NCBI GenBank assembly: GCA_041580375.1
Contig: JBFGDZ010000191.1
Span: 1-5,751 of the forward strand
Source: JAPUIN01 sp041580375
Lineage (GTDB): Bacteria > Acidobacteriota > Polarisedimenticolia > Gp22-AA2
DNA length: 5,751 nucleotides
Reading direction: 5' to 3'
The translations under genes were made by a program, and so were the position numbers. Positions 5,107 through 5,751 of the stretch are shown here, one piece after another. Within the stretch, counting starts at the first letter, position 1. Each line of letters starts with the position of its first letter. The notes beneath the pieces were generated by a model that had not been told where the DNA came from, ran no database searches, and saw nothing but the letters and a program-made list of their open reading frames with translations.

Positions 5107-5751
5107 TCACTGCTTCTGAATGCGGATCGTCCCGCTGAACGAGCGCAGATCGACGCGCGCGCCGCCTTTCCCCGCGGAGAACTTCAGCTGCTTCGACGGC
5201 ATGATCGACCCCGTCCGATCGGGGCCCGGGCCGAGCTGGTTTTCGATGTCCCCGGAGAACGTGGACGCCTCGAACCGCGCGTCGACGCCGGCCGGCACGC
5301 GGATCACCTGATCGCCGCTCACGGTCTCGATGCGGAAGGAGCCCCGCGGATCGAGGTTCGCCCGGACCTCGATCCGGCCCGAGACCGACTCGAAGCTGCC
5401 GTCCTTCAGCGTCCCCCCGCCCTCGATCGTGATGTCGCCGCTGACGGTCGCAACCTCCAGCGAGCCGGCGCCACCCCGGACGGTGATCCCGCCCGCGATC
5501 GAGGAGAGATCGAGCGCGCCCGCCACACCGGACACGTCGACCGGCGCGCTGACCGTCTCCACCTCCAGCCCGGCACCGCGAGGCACCTTCACCTCGAGAT
5601 CGGCGGAACCGATGTCTTCATGCGTGCCGTCCGGAATCTCGATCTCGATCGAGATCCGATCCCCCTCCCCGCCGACGGCGAGCCGCTGCGACCTGCCCTT
5701 CAGATCGGCGATCACCTCCACCTCCTTGCGATCCCAGCCGGTCACCCGCAC
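5107..5751 (-). CDS. DUF4097-type beta-strand repeat protein, 5'-partial
   Basis: The minus-strand frame is open to the right edge, and 214 codons are visible. The GTG at the edge is probably internal, because the fold's first strand (GWDRKEVEV, residues 5-13) begins at once and no signal peptide is present. The protein consists of short beta-strand repeats carrying a T/S-x-S-G-x-I signature: VETVSAPV (64), LSSIAGGI (82), VATVSGDI (100), FESVSGRI (120), IETVSGDQ (141), ASTFSGDI (162) and LRSFSGTI (202). They are spaced 18-21 residues apart except before the last. This matches the DUF4097 (putative adhesin-like) family, which forms a right-handed beta-solenoid. Such proteins are usually exported to the periplasm or envelope and often neighbour anti-sigma factor or PspC/LiaF-type stress genes; their molecular function is not settled. 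The stop is TGA at 5109-5107. Regulation and the true start lie outside the window. Confidence 0.88.
   Translation of the reverse strand: MRVTGWDRKEVEVIADLKGRSQRLAVGGEGDRISIEIEIPDGTHEDIGSADLEVKVPRGAGLEVETVSAPVDVSGVAGALDLSSIAGGITVRGGAGSLEVATVSGDITIEGGGTLKDGSFESVSGRIEVRANLDPRGSFRIETVSGDQVIRVPAGVDARFEASTFSGDIENQLGPGPDRTGSIMPSKQLKFSAGKGGARVDLRSFSGTIRIQKQ

Noticed and set aside
5749..5751. GTG at the right edge as the true start of the DUF4097 gene
   Set aside because: It would leave no signal peptide and begin inside the first beta-strand; the frame is simply cut by the window edge.

Overview
This is a GC-rich window with dense, mostly co-directional coding, long antisense shadow frames and an outer-membrane-type protein. 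It therefore looks like a chromosomal piece from a high-GC Gram-negative bacterium. The gene mix (transsulfuration enzyme of the YxRxNNxPNH type, GAF-GAF-SpoIIE phosphatase, DUF4097 beta-repeat protein) would suit Acidobacteriota or a similar poorly cultured phylum, but that placement is an impression and not a proof. No RNA genes, transposases, CRISPR arrays or phage genes were seen.

Layout. Positions 1-1116 (+) hold the 3' part of a PLP-dependent transsulfuration-family enzyme, cut by the left edge. Its stop overlaps the start of a 605-residue cytoplasmic sensor phosphatase (1113-2930, +) built as GAF-GAF-coiled linker-PP2C/SpoIIE (RsbU type). A 154-bp gap follows. It carries a 12-bp-stem inverted repeat just after the phosphatase stop, then a possible short leader ORF whose stop overlaps the start of the next gene. 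Positions 3085-4281 (+) encode a membrane-embedded family 2 glycosyltransferase of processive-synthase shape. It overlaps a secreted, probably outer-membrane beta-barrel protein (4257-5045, +). A 61-bp convergent gap with a strong GC hairpin separates this from a DUF4097-type beta-strand repeat protein on the minus strand (5107-5751), which is open at the right edge.

How the genes may work together. The first two genes are translationally overlapped, so they are probably one transcription unit linking sulfur amino-acid metabolism to a signalling phosphatase, although a functional link is not obvious. The glycosyltransferase and barrel protein look like a compact two-gene glycan synthesis and export (or envelope anchoring) cassette. 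The arrangement recalls YaiP/YaiO-like or PgaC/PgaA-like pairings of an inner-membrane GT2 with an outer-membrane barrel. The phosphatase could control the expression of neighbours through a partner-switching cascade, but no anti-sigma kinase or STAS antagonist is in the window. The most interesting parts are the GT2/barrel cassette with its non-canonical QxxRW region, and the start region of the glycosyltransferase.
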